A stretch of DNA of 64,000 nucleotides from Impatiens glandulifera (GCF_907164915.1 NC_061867.1:26078308-26142307), one strand, 5' to 3'. Shown: positions 10,541-22,019, numbered from the stretch's first letter. Made by a program: numbers and translations. Notes: a model not told the origin generated them from the letters alone.

Positions 10541-11911
10541 TGTTATCTTCGACTAACATAGTCAAATGTGATAACTCTATTAGAGAGTATAGTTAAATGA
10601 CATTATGTCTAAGACATTTATGTTTAAGACATTTATGTTTAAGACATTTATGTATAGACTTGTCATAAACTCTAAGCTTATCCAATTTTTAAATTATTAT
10701 CTCAATAATTAGAAATTTTCGTTGGTACATTCTTAGATAATCTTGAAATATCATCTAATAAAATTCATAGTCAATCGTACATGTTTCCCATTTAAATATT
10801 TTTTTATCAAAATATTGTTACATAGATAACTAGTAGAAAAACATTTCTTTAAACTATTTTGTCTTCGTGTAAACAGTTATATATTTTGCATAAAAATATT
10901 TTATTTTTAGACATAAGTCAAAATTATAGATAATAACGTTTAATCTATCAATCATAATTTTCTTAAAAGATTGCCATACGTAGATTGCACTTCCAAGTAT
11001 AAAAACATATTCACTTTAGACGTCAAGTCTTTCATTTAATAATATCAATATATCATTTAATAACAACATGATATTTCATGTAGTGCAATTCACGTCCTTA
11101 ATGGATTTAATCATTTTTATCGTAATTTCAACGATAAAAACATCGCACAAAAGACACGTAATGAAATAGTTTTCATTGTCTTCATGAAATATATAATTCT
11201 CACATTCAATTTTTAATCAAAATATGATCAAATTTTCATATAATTATTATAAAATTTGTTATAAGTCATATCAAGATTGTATAAACGTTCTTTTTCATTT
11301 TTTCATAGAATACTTTTTAAGACATTGGTTCTTCAACTTTTTATGAAAATAATGTTTAAGAATGACACGTTTCTTGATTTCAAAATTCTCAAATTTAAAA
11401 TATTGATTTAAGCACCAACTCTGCAAATATAAACAAGTCATTTCTTGTTATTTTAATTTTTTTTATAAATTTGCAAAACTTTATCTTTTTACATAATGTA
11501 CACAATTATTTTTGTGTTATTACCAATAAAAATATTTTTTCCCACAATTGTGGTGGTATACATTTTTTAAATTACACACATTTATATGATTTAAATCAAT
11601 GATTTTCTAATCAAGAAATTTTCAAACAATTATTTTAAAATTTTCTTTTGTTATACTTATCATACAATAATAAAATAACTATATTATAATTATTTAATTG
11701 AATAAAACATAATTTCTATCCAAGAGATTAGAATGTTTATTCATATATAAATTATTCTTCACATAATCTCTACATAAAAAATAAAATATTTAATCAATTA
11801 AAATATTTTTTCAACACTTAATTTCTATATAAGAAATTAGGATATTTAATCAAATAAATATTCACCATATCACATGATTTCTACAAAAGAAAATCATAAT
11901 GTTTCAAATAC
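10541..11911. other. AT-rich gene-free stretch with short repeats
   Basis: No open frame. It holds three direct copies of TAAGACATTTATGT near 10,600-10,655. Toward its right end there are several imperfect palindromes of the form TTTCT-N5-AGAAA, which reappear at 20,450-20,960 on the other side of the L2 array. The two stretches may be flanks of one older repeat split by the array. Confidence 0.45.
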
Positions 11912-12279
11912 CTAGAGAGAGAGTAAGTTGATTCAAGAAATCAAAATTGTAGAAATCTGGTGATTCAATGAGAGAGAGAGCGCTTCAGCTTATGTCTTAT
12001 GATTCCATCTAGAAATTTGTCCATTGTCCTTAGGCATCTATTTATACTTGAAAAACACCAACGGTCGAATCCTCCTTTTGGACATGTGTCCTTTTTTCAT
12101 TGGATGTACTATCCATGAGGTACTAGGTAGCACAACAATAATATATTCTTGAGATCATGGTAGTACAGTGTAGTATAGGTAATTTGAATAATATGGTACG
12201 TGGCAGTCATTCATTTGATTAGCTCTGCTGCCAATTGTCTAGAGAGCTCTACTGCCAGCTGTCTTGACACTCATCTACT

Positions 12280-13175
12280 TAAGATGCCCATCCTTTAGAC
12301 GTCTATCTTCCTTCATATGCCATGTTCTTATCTTAGACGCCGTCTGATCATCTTAGCCGTCCATCTTCTCATCTTAGATGCCATCTGATCATCTTAACCG
12401 TCCATTTTCTCATCTTAGACGTCATCTGATCATCTTAGACGTCCATTTACTTAGACGCCTCATATGATCATCTTAGACGCCTCATCATGGACGTCCATCT
12501 GCTCAAGTTAGACGCCCTCGTCTAATTACACGCTTAGACGCTATCTGAACATCTTAGACGCCCTCGTCTAACTACGCTTAGACATCCTATTTTTGTTGGA
12601 TGTACTATTCATGAGGTACTAGGTAGCACAACAGGAATATATTCTTGAGATCGTGGTAGTACAGTGCAGTACATGCAATTTGAATAACATCGTACGTGGT
12701 AGTCGTTCATTTGATTAGCTCTACTACCAGCTGTATGGAGACCTCTACTTCCAGTTGTCTAGACACTCATCTAATTCAGATGCCCAACCTTTAGAGGTCT
12801 ATTTTGCTTCAGATGCCATATGCTTATCTTAGACGCCATATGATCATCTTAGCCGTCCATCTACTTAGACGCCTCATCTTTGCTGTCCATCTGCTTAGAC
12901 GCCTCATTTGGTCATCTCAGATGTCCATCTTCTTAGACGCCCTCGTCTAACTACGCTTAGACGCCATCTTCTCAAGTTAGACGCCCTCGTCTAACTACGC
13001 TTATACGCCATCTGCTCAAGTTATACGCCATCTGCTAATGTTAGACGCCCTCGTCTAACTAAGGTTAAATGCCTTCTGCTCAAGTTAGACGCCCTCGTCT
13101 AACTATGCTTAAACTCCATCTACTCATGTTAGACGTCCTCGTCTAACTACGCCTAGACGCCCTCATCTAACTACG
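12280..13175. repeat. Palindromic ~44-bp minisatellite in the L2 LTR (copy A)
   Basis: Units of the type GTTAGACGCCCTCGTCTAAC joined by TACGCTTAGACGCCATCTGC. The first half is an 8-bp inverted repeat (GTTAGACG / CGTCTAAC) around CCCT. Units are regular in 12,920-13,175 and more diverged, interspersed with GCCGTCCATCT and GATCATCTTAG, from 12,280. Confidence 0.8.
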
Positions 13176-13211
13176 CGTACAAATTAATAAAACTCTAATT
13201 ATTAATCCTGC

Positions 13212-13277
13212 ACCTGGTGAGATTCAAACTCAGGTCACCCGTGTGACATGCGACCGTACTTACCACTACACCACTTA
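13212..13277 (-). other. tRNA-Asp-like segment in the L2 LTR (copy A)
   Basis: On the minus strand it reads GTGGTGTAGTGGTAAGTAC (A-box-like), then a GTC-containing anticodon-loop-like stretch, then GGTGACCTGAGTTTGAATC (B-box-like). It resembles the core of plant tRNA-Asp(GTC) but lacks a pairing acceptor stem, so it is not a functional tRNA gene. Confidence 0.55.
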
Positions 13278-13510
13278 AAATCTTGATATCTAAATATAAA
13301 TTTATATATTTGATATGACTAACAATTATTGAATTTAGTTTTATCCATTTATTATTAAAAACCATTTTATCAATCATTGATAAAATATTTTAAATTAATT
13401 AAAAATATTAACCCAACAATTTCTCCCTTTTTGATTATATAAGCTAAATTATCAAATCCAGACGAATTCATGATTTAAACATAGTTCATATTTAAAAATC
13501 TTAACCCAAT

Positions 13511-13752
13511 AATTTCACCCTTTTTGATTATTTAAGCTAAATTATCAAAACCAGGTGAGTTCATGATTTAAACATAATCTAGGTATTATCGTAATCTAAC
13601 AATCCTAAAAATATTTCTAAGGTAAGAAAACTTAGACTCGGAAAGTTGTTTTGTGAAGATGTCAGCCTCTTCAGGCTGTTGAATATCATATGCTATGTTT
13701 GAGCAGTTGACTGTCCAGATGCAGATTTACTCTTCCAAGCTGCTTTCTTGTT
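13511..13752 (-). mobile_element. 3' UTR and polypurine tract of the L2 element
   Basis: On the minus strand a purine tract (AATCAAAAAGGGTGAAAT) directly precedes the outer LTR start at about 13,510. The region upstream joins, without integrase or RT, to the pre-protease coding text, which marks a large internal deletion. Confidence 0.55.
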
Positions 13753-14133
13753 TTAACTGTATTCAAAGACAATAACAAATCTGGTACTCATTTTTCTTTG
13801 GGACCATGTCTTATTAGTCTCTTGGGAATCCATACTTTGATTGTTTTTATGGATTTCCCGTTGTGTGTGTATATAGTATTTGGCAGATTGCTCTCTGCAT
13901 ACTGATGATTCCTTAACTTTAAAAGATAAAGTTTGGTAAAAACTTCTTGACTTTTTATCAAGTTTTTCTTTGCCATACCAGCTGGATGCCCTTATCTCAG
14001 GATTCAACCTGCTTGAAGTGGGATTTACATAAATCATCTCATCCTTTAAGGTTAAGTCCTCACAACTTGGATCAGTTCCTTTAACAATTAAACTACCCTT
14101 GACAAATCTTTTAGCCTTAAGCTTGTCTTTCAC
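13753..14133 (-). pseudogene. L2 gag-pol junction region (pre-protease)
   Basis: Read on the minus strand, this encodes a lysine-rich peptide ending in a motif VWIPKRLIRHGPK in an overlapping frame. That motif corresponds to VWIPKELIACGPK just before the protease of the 13.4-kb element. The frames are shifted relative to each other, so the region is not functional. The rest of pol should follow but is deleted. Confidence 0.55.
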
Positions 14134-14589
14134 TGGGTGTAACTTATTAAATGACTAGTTTGGGATATCATTGTGAAATCCTAAACCGGATTTGCATCGG
14201 TAGGCCTCATCATACTTATTTGTTGTCTCACTGCATCTCCAGACCTTGCCTAGGAACTGAACACATAAGCCAAACATTGATTTTTAGAAAATAGTGTTTG
14301 GATCTTTTCCTTGAGCTTTTCATTCTTAGATGAAAGATCAACCATTTTGTTTTAAAAAACTTCAGAATCATTGTTTTGAGATGAAGAAGAGTTGTCAGAT
14401 TTTGTTTTTCAAATTTAGTTCATTAAAAGAGTTTGACAGCTTCTTGTACTCAATGAACATGTCATTAAGTGCAGTAGTTAACTCACCTCTTGAGAATTCT
14501 TCAAAGGAGAAATCAAATACCTCAGAATCAACCTATTCTTTTTACATGAGGCAAGTGACCTCTTCGTTATCACTATTGTTGGATAAATG

Positions 14590-15458
14590 AATAATCTGAG
14601 TCGTTGTCGGCCAACTTGGCTTTGCTTTCAGCCGCCATGAGAGTCTTCAGCTCCTTGTTCTTCTTTTCATCTTTCTTTTCCTCATCTCTCTTCGGCTTGC
14701 TGCAATTTGCCTAGAAGTGTCCCAGTTCATCACAGTGAAAACATTTCAACTTAGCCTTATAATTACTATTATCATTATCATTATTATTTGAAGAGATTGA
14801 GTTATGATTTCTATTCTTCATGAATTTTCAGAGTTTCTTCACAAAGAGAGCCATGGTGTTACTACTAATCTACTCGACATCTGTCTTCACAGTAGTGGTA
14901 ACAAGTGGCTCCTCAGCAATCACCAACGCCTTGGTATAGATGGCAGAAGTGGAATACTCCTCTTCGTTCCGAGAGTTTATTTCAAACTCGTAGGCCTTCA
15001 AATCGGCTAGAAAATCATAGAGCTACATCTTGTTGAGGTCTTTAGATTCCCTCATCGCCATCGTCTTGATATCCCACTCACTAGGCAGAGCATGCATGAC
15101 TTTAATTACAAACTCTTTGTTGTTGTAAGTCTTGTCTAAGGTGGAAAGAGTGGTGATAATCTTGCTGAATCTTTTATCGAACTCGGTCATCGTCTCTCCA
15201 TGATGCATCTTAAACTTATCGAACTGCTATGTCGTATCCATGAGTCTGTTTTCTTTGGTTTGCTCGTTGCCCTCACATAGTTGAGTCATCTTCACTGGTC
15301 CACTTAGATCTAGCCTTCTCAATATTTATCGAACCTTTGATGATAACAAACCACGTGTCATCATCTATGGCAACTAGATGAGAGTGGACTCTCTCGTTCC
15401 ACTCGACATAGTTTTTCTCTAAGAACATGAGAACCTTATTGATGAAAGCCATCGACAT
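14590..15458 (-). pseudogene. Gag of the L2 element
   Basis: The start codon is at 15,458, about 45 bp after the PBS. The first piece (to 15,273) holds FLEKNYVEWNERVHSHLVAIDDDTW, an equivalent of NWKACMHLHLITMDDEMQ in the 13.4-kb element gag. The second (15,023-15,208) has MTEFDKRFSKIITTLSTL and ALPSEWDIKTMAMRES, the UBN2/gag core. Near 14,700-14,750 lies a CCHC knuckle, CFHCDELGHF*ANC, interrupted by a stop codon. At least one frameshift and several stops make it non-functional. Gag would coat element RNA in the particle. Confidence 0.7.
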
Positions 15459-15494
15459 GATTCAGATTCCTATTGGTTTTCTGGGAATAAGAAA

Positions 15495-15510
15495 CGAGAC
15501 TGTAATACCA
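15495..15510 (-). promoter_or_regulatory. Mutated primer binding site of the L2 element
   Basis: Minus strand TGGTATTACAGTCTCG, directly after the LTR end. It corresponds to TGGTATCAGAGC, the initiator-Met-tRNA PBS of the 13.4-kb element, with substitutions. Confidence 0.55.
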
Positions 15511-16439
15511 TTTTTTGGGATCGGTGTTAACAATAGAGACTAAGATCTTATTATGGTGAACATTTTACGATAAATTCTTCGATAATAATCTTGTGATGGA
15601 TTAGTATCAGTTTCTATTCTATGCAAATCCTCCAAACTCTTGAAACAGATTCAAGTGCGGATATGTTCGTCGAATTTGAAGCTTTAGACAACTAAATATA
15701 AATGGCAGAAAATAAAGAACACAGAGTTTGTTTATGGATGTTGGGAGTAAACCCTCAAACGTCAACGCTTCTTCCTCAACTGGAAGGATATTCACTAGAA
15801 GACTTTGATTTGTATAGAACATACTACACAAACCCAAAACCCAAGACTTAATTAACCGTCTGTTTTGAATCCCTAGCACACACACTGTTGAACAGAACAC
15901 CTTCTGTTCAACTTACAACACACTGTTAATGACTATCAAATAGTTCAGTAACTTATCTCTCAACTTCACGTAGTGAATTACCAAATACACTTGAGAATAA
16001 AAAATCTAGAGAGAGAGTAAGTTGATTCAAAAATCAAACTTTTAGAAATCTGATGATTCAATGAGAGAGAGAGCTTCAGCTTCTGTCTAATGATACCAGC
16101 CATCAATTCATCCGTTGTCCTTAGGCATCTATTTATACTTTAAAAGCACCAATGGTCGAATCCTCCTTTTGGATACGTGTCCTATTTTTGTTGGATGTAT
16201 TATTCATGAGGTACTAGGTAGCACAACATGAATATATTCTTAAGATCGTGGTAGTATAGTGCAATACATGCAATTTGAATAACATTGTATGTGGCAATCG
16301 TTCATTTGATTAGCTCTACTTACGACTGTCTGGAATCTTCTACTGTCAGTTGTCTAGACACTAATCTGCTTCAGATGCCCAGCCTTTAGATGTCTATCTT
16401 CCTTCAGATGTCACCTTCTTATATTAGACGCCATCTGAT

Positions 16440-16860
16440 CATCTTAGCCATCGTTCTATTTAGACGCCTCATCTTATCCGTCCATATGCTTAGACGCCCT
16501 CGTCTAACTACGCTTATATGCCATCTTCTCAAGTTAGACGCCCTCATCTAACTACACTTAGATGTCATCTACTCAAGTTAGACGCCCTCGTCTAACTACA
16601 CTTAGATGCCTTCTTCTCAAGTTAGACGCCCTCGTCTAACTACACTTAGATTTCTTCTGCTCAAGTTAGACGCCCTCATCTAACTACGCTTAGACGCCAT
16701 CTACTCAAGTTAGATGTCCTCGTCTGACTACGCTTAGAAGCCATATGCTCAAGTTAGATGCCCTCGTATAACTACGCTTAGACGCCATCTGCTCAAGTTA
16801 CACACTCATATCTCACTACGCTTAGACGCCATCTTCTCAAGTTAGACGCCCTCGTCTAAA
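16440..16860. repeat. Palindromic ~44-bp minisatellite in the L2 LTR (copy B)
   Basis: Same unit as in copy A, with GTTAGACGCCCTCGTCTAAC recurring in head-to-tail order with point changes (for example CCCTCATC, GATGTCCTC). Confidence 0.8.
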
Positions 16861-16947
16861 TACGTGGTGATTTTGAGACGTTTGCTCGTGTGCGGTGACT
16901 TTGAGTTGTTCCTGCAAATTAATAATACTGTAATTATTAATTCTGCA

Positions 16948-17010
16948 CTTGGTGATATTCGAACCCAGGTCATCGATGTGACAAGTGAGCATACTTACCA
17001 CTACATCACT
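16948..17010 (-). other. tRNA-Asp-like segment in the L2 LTR (copy B)
   Basis: Minus strand TAGTGGTAAGTATGCTC, CTTGTCAC and GACCTGGGTTCGAATATC in tRNA-like spacing. This copy has a canonical GGTTCGAAT-type B box. Confidence 0.6.
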
Positions 17011-17859
17011 TAAGATGTTGATATCTAAATATATATTTATATATTTGATATAACTAACAATTATTGAACTTAATTTTATCCATTTATTATCAAAAACCAT
17101 TTAATCAATCATCAAAATCAAAATTGTTAAATTATTTTAAATCAATTATAAATCTTAACCCAATAATTTCTCCCTTTTTAATTATTTAATTTAAATGATT
17201 AAAACCAGGTGAGTTAATGATTTAAACAAACTTCATCATTAAAAATCTTAACTCAACAAAATATATTTCATATCTTAATCGAAGCACTTAAATTGCCATA
17301 TTTTGAACAATAATCGACGTGAAACGACTATGCATGCTCAAAAACAAATCTGGGTAGATTGTTCTCACCGAGACAATTTTTGTAAAGATAATTTTGACTA
17401 ACATAGTTGTGTCTTTTTAAATACATGATTATAATAAAAAAATCTAGAGAAAGAGTAAGTTGATTTAATAAATAAACCTTTTAGAAATCTGGTAATTCAA
17501 TGAGAGAGAGAGAGCTTCAGCTTCTGTGTCTTATGATTCCAACCATCAATTTATCTGTTGTCCTTAGGTAGTTATTTATACTTGAAAAGAACCAATGGTC
17601 GAATCCTCCTTTTGGATACGTGACCTATTTTTGTTGGATGTACTATTCATAAGGTAATAGGTAGCACAACAGGAATATATTATTGAGATCGTGGTAGTAC
17701 AGTGCAGTACATGCAATTTGAATAACATCGTTCGTGGCAGTCTTTCATTTGATTAGCTCTGCTTCCAGTTGTCTGGAGACCTCTATTGCCAGCGGTCTAG
17801 ACACTCATCTACTTCAGATTCCTAGCCTTTAGACGTCAATCTTCCTTCAGATGCCATCT

Positions 17860-18365
17860 TCGTATCTTAGACATCATCTGATCATCTCAGCCGTCCATCT
17901 GCTTAGACGCCTCATCTTATCCATCCATCTTCTTAGACACCTCATCTGATCATCTTAGATATCCATCTGTTTAGACTCCTTCGTCTAACTACGCTTAGAT
18001 GCCTTCTCCTCAAGTTAGACGCCCTCGTCTAACTACGCTTAGACGCCATCTGCTCAAGTTAGACGCCCTCATCTAACTACACTTAGACGCCATCTACTCA
18101 AGTTAGACGCCATCTACTCATGTTAGACGCCCTTGTCTAACTACGGTTAGATGCCTTCTACTCAAGTTAGACGCCCTCGTCTAACTATGCTTAGATGTCA
18201 TCTACTCAAGTTAGACGTCCTCTTCTAACTACGCTTAGACGTCATATGCTAAAGTTAGACGCCCTCGTCTACTCTTAGACGTCATCTGCTATTGTTAGAC
18301 GCCCTCGTCTAACTATGCTTAGACGCCATCTGCTCAAGTTAGACGCCCTCGTCTAACTACACGTT
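17860..18365. repeat. Palindromic minisatellite (copy C)
   Basis: The same ~44-bp unit, about ten copies, several with the perfect GTTAGACG/CGTCTAAC arms. Confidence 0.8.
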
Positions 18366-18445
18366 GACTTTGAGACATCTTCTCGCGCGTGTTGACTTTG
18401 AGTTGTGCCTGCAAATTAATAAAACTCTAATTATTAATTCTGCAA

Positions 18446-18508
18446 TTGGTGATATTCAAACCCAGGTCACCGGTGTGACAAACGAGCATACTTATCACTA
18501 CACCACTT
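18446..18508 (-). other. tRNA-Asp-like segment (copy C)
   Basis: Minus strand GGTGTAGTGATAAGTATGC, TTGTCAC, GACCTGGGTTTGAATATC; the same layout as copies A and B. Confidence 0.55.
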
Positions 18509-19339
18509 AAGGTGTTGATATCTAAATATATATTTATATATTTGATATGACTAATAATTATTGAACTTAGTTTTATCCATTTATCATCAAAAACCATTTC
18601 ATCAATCATCGAAATAAGAATTGTTAAATTATTTTAAATAAATTAAAAATCTTAACCCAATAATTTCTCCCTTTTTGATTATTTATGCCAAATTATCAAA
18701 ACCAGGTGAATTCATAATTTAAACATACTTCATCATTAAAAATATTAACCCAATAAAATATATTTTATATCTTAATCGAAGAACTTACATTGCCATGTTT
18801 TGATCAATAATCGACGTGAAACGACTATGCATGCTCAAAAATATATCTGGGTAGATTGTTCTCACCGAGACAATTTTGTGAAGATAATTTTGACTAACAT
18901 AGTCGTGTCTTTTTAAATACATGATTAGAATAAAAAACTAGACAGAGAGTAAGTTGATTCAAGAAATCGAACATTTAGAAATTTGGTGATTCTATGAGAG
19001 AGAGCGCTTCAACTTCTGTCTTATGATTCCAACCTACAATTTATCCGTTGTCCTTAGGCTTCTATTTATACTAAAAATTACCAATGGTTGAATCATCCTT
19101 TTGGATACGTGTCCTATTTTTGTTGGATGTACTATTCATGAAGTACTAGGTAGCACAGTAGGAATATATTCTTGAGATCGTGGTAGTACAGTGTAGTACA
19201 TGCAATTTGAATAACATCGTACGTGGTAGTCGTTCATTTGATTAGCTCTACTACCAACTGTATGGATACCTCTACTTCCAGTTGTCTAGACACTCATCTA
19301 ATTCAGATGCCCAACCTTTAGAGGTGTATTTTGCTTCAG

Positions 19340-19855
19340 ATGCCATATGCTTATCTTAGACGCCATATGAGCATCTTAGCCGTCCATCTACTTAGACGCC
19401 TCATCTTTGCTGTCCATCTGCTTACACGCCTTATTTGGTCATCTTAGATGTCCATCTTCTTAGACGCCCTCGTCTAACTACGCTTAGACGCCATCTTCTC
19501 AAGTTAGACGCCCTCGTCTAACTACGCTTATACGCCATCTACTCAAGTTAGACGCCATCTGCTCATGTTAGACGCCCTCGTCTAACTAAGGTTAGATGCC
19601 TTCTACTCAAGTTAGACGCCCTCGTCTAACTATGATTAGACTCCATCTACTCATGTTAGATGCCCTCGTCTAACTACGCTTAGATGCCATCTGCTCAAGT
19701 TAAACGCCCTCATCTAACTACGCTTAGATTTTATCTGCTCAAGTTAGACGCCCTCCTCTAACTACGCTTAGACATCATATGCTCAATTTAGACGCCCTCC
19801 TCTAACTACGCTTAGACGCCATCTACTCAAGTTAGAAGCCCTCGTCTAACTACGC
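19340..19855. repeat. Palindromic minisatellite (copy D)
   Basis: About ten ~44-bp units. The order of variant units near its start resembles copy A (GCCATATGCTTATCTTAG, GTCATCT), suggesting A and D share a recent ancestor. Confidence 0.75.
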
Positions 19856-19937
19856 GTTGACTTTGAGACATCAACTCGCGCGCGTGGACTTTGAGTTGTG
19901 CCTGCAAATTAATAAAACTCTAATTATTTAATCTGCA

Positions 19938-20000
19938 CATGGTGATATTTGATCTCAGGTCACCGGTGTAACAAGCGAGCATACTTATCACTACACCACT
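19938..20000 (-). other. tRNA-Asp-like segment (copy D)
   Basis: Minus strand GGTGTAGTGATAAGTATGC, CTTGTTAC, GACCTGAGATCAAATATC. It is more mutated in the B-box part than copy B. Confidence 0.5.
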
Positions 20001-20422
20001 TAAGGTGTTGATATCTAAATATATATATTTGATATGACTAACAATTATTCAACTTAGTTTTATCCATTTATTATCAAAAACCATTTCATCAATCATAGAA
20101 ATCAAAATTGTTAAATTATTTTAAATCAATTAAAAATCTTAACCCAACAATTTCTCCCTTTTTGATTATTTATGCTAAATTATCAAAACTAGGTGAGTTC
20201 ATGATTTAAACATACTTAATCATTAAAAATCTTAACCCAACAAAATATATTTCATATCTTAATCGAAGCACTTACATTGCCATGTTTTGAACAATAATCG
20301 ACGTGAAATAACTATGTATGCTCAAAAACAAATCTGAGAAGATTGTTCTCACCGAGACAATGTTTGTGAAGACAATTTTGACTAACATAGTTGTGTCTTT
20401 TTAAATACATGATTAGAATAAT

Positions 20423-21544
20423 TTCTAACACAAACAAATTTTTTAATCTTTTTATACAGATAACATTCAATCTCTATCATGATTAATCACATAATTTCTA
20501 TAAAAACAATTAAAATGCTTCAAAATATTAATCACAACATCATTTTGAAAATTTAAATTTCTACATAATAAAAAATTTGGATCCCTAATTCATCTCATAA
20601 TTTTTACACAAGAAATTAGAATGATTTTTACATCAATGACTAAATTTATTTTAAGGAGTCTAATTTCTATAAAGAAATCATTGGCTACCCAATTCATATC
20701 CAACATCAATGACTAAAGTCATTTTAAATATTTTGATTTCTATCAAATTATTGACTATACATTCATTTCATAATTTTTATAAAAGAAATTGGAATGGTTT
20801 CAACATCAATAATGACTAAAGTCATTTTTAACTAGTCTGCTTTCTACCAAGAAATCATTGACAATCCATTAATCTCATAATTTCTATACAAAAAATTCGA
20901 ATGATTCCAACATAAATGACTAAAGTCATTTTATAACACAACAAATTTCTACAAAAGAATTCATTGGCTAAAATGAGATTCGAATTGAGAACCTTTTTTT
21001 TTAAATCCCAAAAGTGGGAGGATAAGAAATTAAAGCTAGACAAATCCTAACTATGATTAAGGATGAGAATCAAAAGTCCCTAAAAAAAATGATTAGAAAT
21101 ATTCATACATTCTAAAAAAACAGAGATTACAAACAGAAAAGACTACATTCAAACCTAACTACCCCAACCTGACATTTCAAATCACACCCTTGCATCTAAA
21201 CTTCAAACCACTGCACAAACACGCTCTTTCTTTTTCTACCGATTTTACGACCTCTTGTTATCTTTATTAAGAAGAACATATTCTTCTTATTTCACTTCAC
21301 TCTATCAACAAACGAATATATTACATTTAAAATTGATATCTTAATATCATAAAAAGTAATATATAAGACAATCTATATTTATAATTAGATTTTGTTTTCT
21401 TCTTAGTTAAAAAACACCATATCACATTTTTATTAAACTGAAACTATTCAATTATAATTGTAACTAATTTCAATATACATTATAATCATCATTAATTTCT
21501 TAAAAACATAAAACTAACTTTTTAACTTTTATCTTATACCAGTT

Positions 21545-21580
<36 letters not shown>

Positions 21581-22010
21581 CTTAGCATTATATATATAAA
21601 GAAGATAGTGACAATACTGTCATTTTAGCATTATTCAACAAAAACTACCGACCACTTCTTTTGAAGGATTCTGAATCGACTTCATCCTTAAAACATCATT
21701 CGTCATCTCTTTTATAACATCATAGCTCGTATTTATGAAATATCAAAGAAAAAAAAATCGATGACACAAGCTATTAAATAACTTAACACACAAAACAGTT
21801 TTAAGATTGTTAGAATTTTTATCTTGAAATAATAGAAAAAAATGTTGATTTGAGGTATGTGGTAGCATATTTTTATCTTGATGTTACAAAGAAATTAAAA
21901 TATATATATATATATAAAGAACGATATCACCAAATTTAAATGTTGATTCGAGGTATGTGTTAGCTTATTTTTTTAAAACAGTTCAATCGTCTCCTGTTTG
22001 TGCTGAAGCT
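20423..22010. other. AT-rich stretch with TTTCT-N-AGAAA palindromes and a TA microsatellite
   Basis: No gene. Between 20,450 and 20,960 the phrase TTTCTATACAAGAAATTAGAATG and variants recur irregularly. A (TA)n run of about 30 bp lies near 21,546-21,580, and a shorter one near 21,900. Nothing else could be identified. Confidence 0.5.
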
Positions 22011-22019
22011 TATTGTAGA

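Larger units (their letters stand above)
11912..13510 (-). mobile_element. 3' LTR of the L2 element (truncated)
   Basis: Collinear with the solo L2 LTR at 26,900-28,428 read in reverse. On the minus strand the U3 start (GTTAAG after a PPT) is seen twice, at about 13,510 and 13,418, with AATAATCAAAAAGGG in between, as in the solo LTR. It holds a tRNA-Asp-like segment and the palindromic minisatellite. It stops at the CTAGAGAGAGAG sequence, so the R/U5 end is missing. Confidence 0.7.
11912..17257 (-). mobile_element. L2-family copia element, internally deleted, minus orientation
   Basis: A minus-strand LTR retrotransposon. The 5' LTR is at 15,513-17,257, followed by a mutated Met-tRNA-type PBS, a decayed gag, the very start of pol (13,753-14,133) and a 3' LTR at 11,912-13,510. 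Most of pol (integrase, RT, RNase H) is missing between about 13,750 and 13,600. The 3' LTR is cut at 11,912. The gag and pre-protease text is clearly related to that of the 13.4-kb element (for example VWIPK.LI..GPK shared with 32,54x), so L2 belongs to the same broad Sirevirus-like copia group. Confidence 0.75.
15513..17257 (-). mobile_element. 5' LTR of the L2 element (complete)
   Basis: Runs on the minus strand from TGTTGAGTTAAG at 17,257, through an internal PPT-like tract and a second U3 start at about 17,164, to the CCGATCCCAAAA end just before the PBS. It includes the tRNA-Asp-like segment (about 16,948-17,010), the minisatellite (about 16,440-16,860) and, near 15,780, a diverged form of the GAAGGGGTGACGTAGGAG block. 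At about 1,745 bp it is longer than the 1,529-bp solo LTR. Confidence 0.7.
17439..18756 (-). mobile_element. Truncated L2 LTR (tandem copy C)
   Basis: Second unit of the triplication; lacks the R/U5 end beyond CTAGAG. Minisatellite at about 17,860-18,365, tRNA-like segment at about 18,446-18,508, U3 starts at about 18,664 and 18,756. Confidence 0.75.
18932..20244 (-). mobile_element. Truncated L2 LTR (tandem copy D)
   Basis: Third unit of the triplication, with the same left breakpoint, minisatellite (about 19,340-19,855), tRNA-like segment (about 19,938-20,000) and doubled U3 start (about 20,150 and 20,244). Confidence 0.75.
16005..20422 (-). repeat. Tandem triplication of L2 LTR segment plus flank (~1.43-1.49-kb unit)
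   Basis: Three head-to-tail units at about 16,005-17,438, 17,439-18,931 and 18,932-20,422. Each starts at (T)CTAGAGAGAGAGTAAG inside the LTR, runs through minisatellite, tRNA-like segment and PPT-like tract, and ends with about 180 bp of non-LTR flank (ATATATTTCATATCTTAATCG to ATACATGATTAGAATA). Both internal junctions join the flank end AGAATAA to AAAAATCTAGAG, and the LTR itself has AGAATAAAAAATCTAGAG there. This indicates duplication through that microhomology. Confidence 0.8.

Noticed and set aside
13212..13277. Functional tRNA-Asp gene
   Set aside because: No pairing acceptor stem and several broken stem pairs; the same sequence recurs in every L2 LTR, so it is part of the LTR.
12920..19855. 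Regular palindromic repeats resembling a CRISPR array
   Set aside because: Units are contiguous tandem repeats without unique spacers, lie inside LTRs, and the context is a plant nuclear genome.
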